A stretch of DNA of 14,041 nucleotides from JBBAFB01 sp041655595. Lineage in GTDB: Bacteria > Bacillota > DULZ01. Under the pieces are notes generated by a model. It ran no database searches. It had not been told where the DNA came from and worked only from the letters and a program-made list of their open reading frames with translations. Below, piece by piece: positions 13,030 through 14,041 of the stretch. The stretch spans positions 1 through 14,041 of the forward strand of contig JBBAFB010000051.1 in the NCBI GenBank assembly GCA_041655595.1, written 5' to 3'. Position 1 is the first letter of the stretch; each line of letters starts with the position of its first letter. A program made the position numbers and the translations under genes.

Positions 13030-13905
13030 TTAATCTATTTTTAAGGTTTTGAAACTTTTTTCGAAGTCATCAAAGGAAAGACCGGTGGTACTCTCTACAG
13101 CGATTTTAATTGTTTGCCCTTTTGCCAATTCATCCAAAATTGCCAAAATGGCCCCGAAGCCCTTTAATTCAACAATGTATTCCACCGCTAATAGAGATTG
13201 TCTGTAGGCTACATCCTGGTTGGGCAAAAGATCAAATTTATCGTCCATTTTAGAAAAAGAGTACCAAAGATTTTCTTCCCCAACCGGCTCCGGCAGGAGA
13301 TAACCAGTTAGCTTTTGTTCCACGTATTGAGCAACCCCCTCTGTAAACCAGCGGGGATAATTGCCATGTGTTTTGTAATCCACCAACAGGTGAGCATATT
13401 CGTGAACGATGGGTCCCTGTTCCTGAAAAGTAGCAATTAGGCTTTCTTCATTATCTATATCAATCCATTCCAAAGGTGATAAGATCCTAATGGCACCCGC
13501 CCAATAAACCCCCATGGCGTTAATCGCACCGTCCCAGCCAAAGCTTTTGCTAAGTGAAACCCGATTGGGATAAATAAAAATCGGCACCGTCATTTTGGGT
13601 TCAAAATCCAGCAGCTTGTTAACATCACTAAAGGAAGCCTCCGCGGTTTCCAAAACCAGTCTGGCTATGGAAGCATCAACGGGCTGGTATTTTACCCGAA
13701 AGTATTCTCCCTCCAAAGCATACCAATTATATGTTTTTATTTCCATGCTTTTTTTCATGGTTTCCCTGACCCAATCATAGGTTCTGGCCTTCAGGCCACC
13801 GGGACTCCTTGCCAACAAAACAATCAGTATTAACAAGGCGGCCATTGACAGGCTAACCAACAAGCGCCAAAACACCTTTAAATTCAGAAACATTTTTTGC
13901 CGCAT
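13030..13905 (-). CDS. Membrane-anchored HEXXH zinc peptidase, Peptidase_MA-like (gluzincin)
   Basis: 291-residue protein with one N-terminal membrane segment (about 14-32) and an exterior domain. The zinc motif is HEYAH (168-172), followed by PRWFTEGVAQY (184-194), in which E189 is the likely third zinc ligand; this HEXXH...WxxEG layout fits the Peptidase_MA-like gluzincin group common in clostridial genomes. Substrate and physiological role are unknown; a cell-surface or sporulation function is possible but unsupported. ATG at 13905 has GGGAG eight bases upstream. A perfect TATAAT lies 43 bp upstream. It is followed directly by a bidirectional terminator, so it is not cotranscribed with htrA. 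Confidence 0.85.
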   Translation of the reverse strand: MRQKMFLNLKVFWRLLVSLSMAALLILIVLLARSPGGLKARTYDWVRETMKKSMEIKTYNWYALEGEYFRVKYQPVDASIARLVLETAEASFSDVNKLLDFEPKMTVPIFIYPNRVSLSKSFGWDGAINAMGVYWAGAIRILSPLEWIDIDNEESLIATFQEQGPIVHEYAHLLVDYKTHGNYPRWFTEGVAQYVEQKLTGYLLPEPVGEENLWYSFSKMDDKFDLLPNQDVAYRQSLLAVEYIVELKGFGAILAILDELAKGQTIKIAVESTTGLSFDDFEKSFKTLKID

Positions 13906-13947
13906 TAAAACTGCTCCCCCCAGTCCCCCGATCCTCGCTCATCATCC

Positions 13948-13953
13948 ATTATA
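13948..13953 (-). promoter_or_regulatory. Candidate -10 box of the peptidase gene
   Basis: Minus-strand TATAAT (13953-13948), a perfect consensus -10, sits 43 bp upstream of the ATG. The sequence 16-18 bp further up (around ATGAGA) is a poor -35, so strength is uncertain. Confidence 0.45.
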
Positions 13954-14041
13954 CAATAGGGCACTGGGAGTCTCATTGGTAAATTCTTAAAGCCGAAGGG
14001 GTTGAGAATTGGCCAAGCAATGGGCAAGCTGTTGTCAAGCT

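Overview
The window looks like chromosomal DNA of a low-to-mid-GC Gram-positive anaerobe of the Clostridia (Peptococcaceae/Desulfotomaculum-like grade; genus not assignable by eye). The signs are strong AGGAGG-type ribosome sites, TTG and GTG starts, sigma-A type promoters, rlmH and htrA of Firmicute type, and respiratory proteins anchored by lipoboxes or membrane helices instead of being released into a periplasm. Nearly everything reads on the minus strand; only the YbaK-family gene (12473-12949) is on plus.

Layout, in the direction of minus-strand transcription (right to left). (1) 13030-13905 is a membrane-anchored HEXXH peptidase, separated by a bidirectional terminator from the plus-strand YbaK/EbsC deacylase. 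(2) 11026-12177 is an HtrA/DegP-type membrane serine protease with its own promoter and terminator. (3) A 348-bp non-coding stretch (10678-11025) holds a 79-bp structured inverted-repeat element, A/T-rich 11-bp phased direct repeats and a perfect 14-bp palindrome: the control region of the next operon. (4) 3974-10677 is a seven-gene operon: a NrfH/NapC-type tetraheme quinol dehydrogenase, a heptaheme hydroxylamine-oxidoreductase-like cytochrome, NapD, a small NapF/NapG-like ferredoxin, a short NapB-like diheme lipoprotein, the molybdenum nitrate reductase NapA, and a NapH-NapG fusion polyferredoxin. It ends in a large hairpin terminator. (5) A second transcription unit holds a sensor kinase with a c-type haem sensor domain, its OmpR/PhoB-type response regulator, a bacteriohemerythrin and a CheX-type phosphatase. 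(6) rlmH, 3'-truncated by the window edge.

How they work together (inference): NapGH and the tetraheme protein draw electrons from menaquinol. NapA, probably fed through NapB, reduces nitrate to nitrite outside the membrane. The heptaheme HAO-like protein, fed by the tetraheme partner it overlaps by 4 bp, would reduce nitrite and/or hydroxylamine towards ammonium in place of NrfA, which is absent here. The haem-sensing two-component system is a good candidate regulator of the nap/hao operon, and the hemerythrin could handle O2 or NO. The whole respiratory block lies between htrA and rlmH, genes that are close neighbours in many Firmicutes, which suggests insertion of an accessory respiration module into a conserved locus.

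I see no tRNA, rRNA, CRISPR array, transposase or phage gene.
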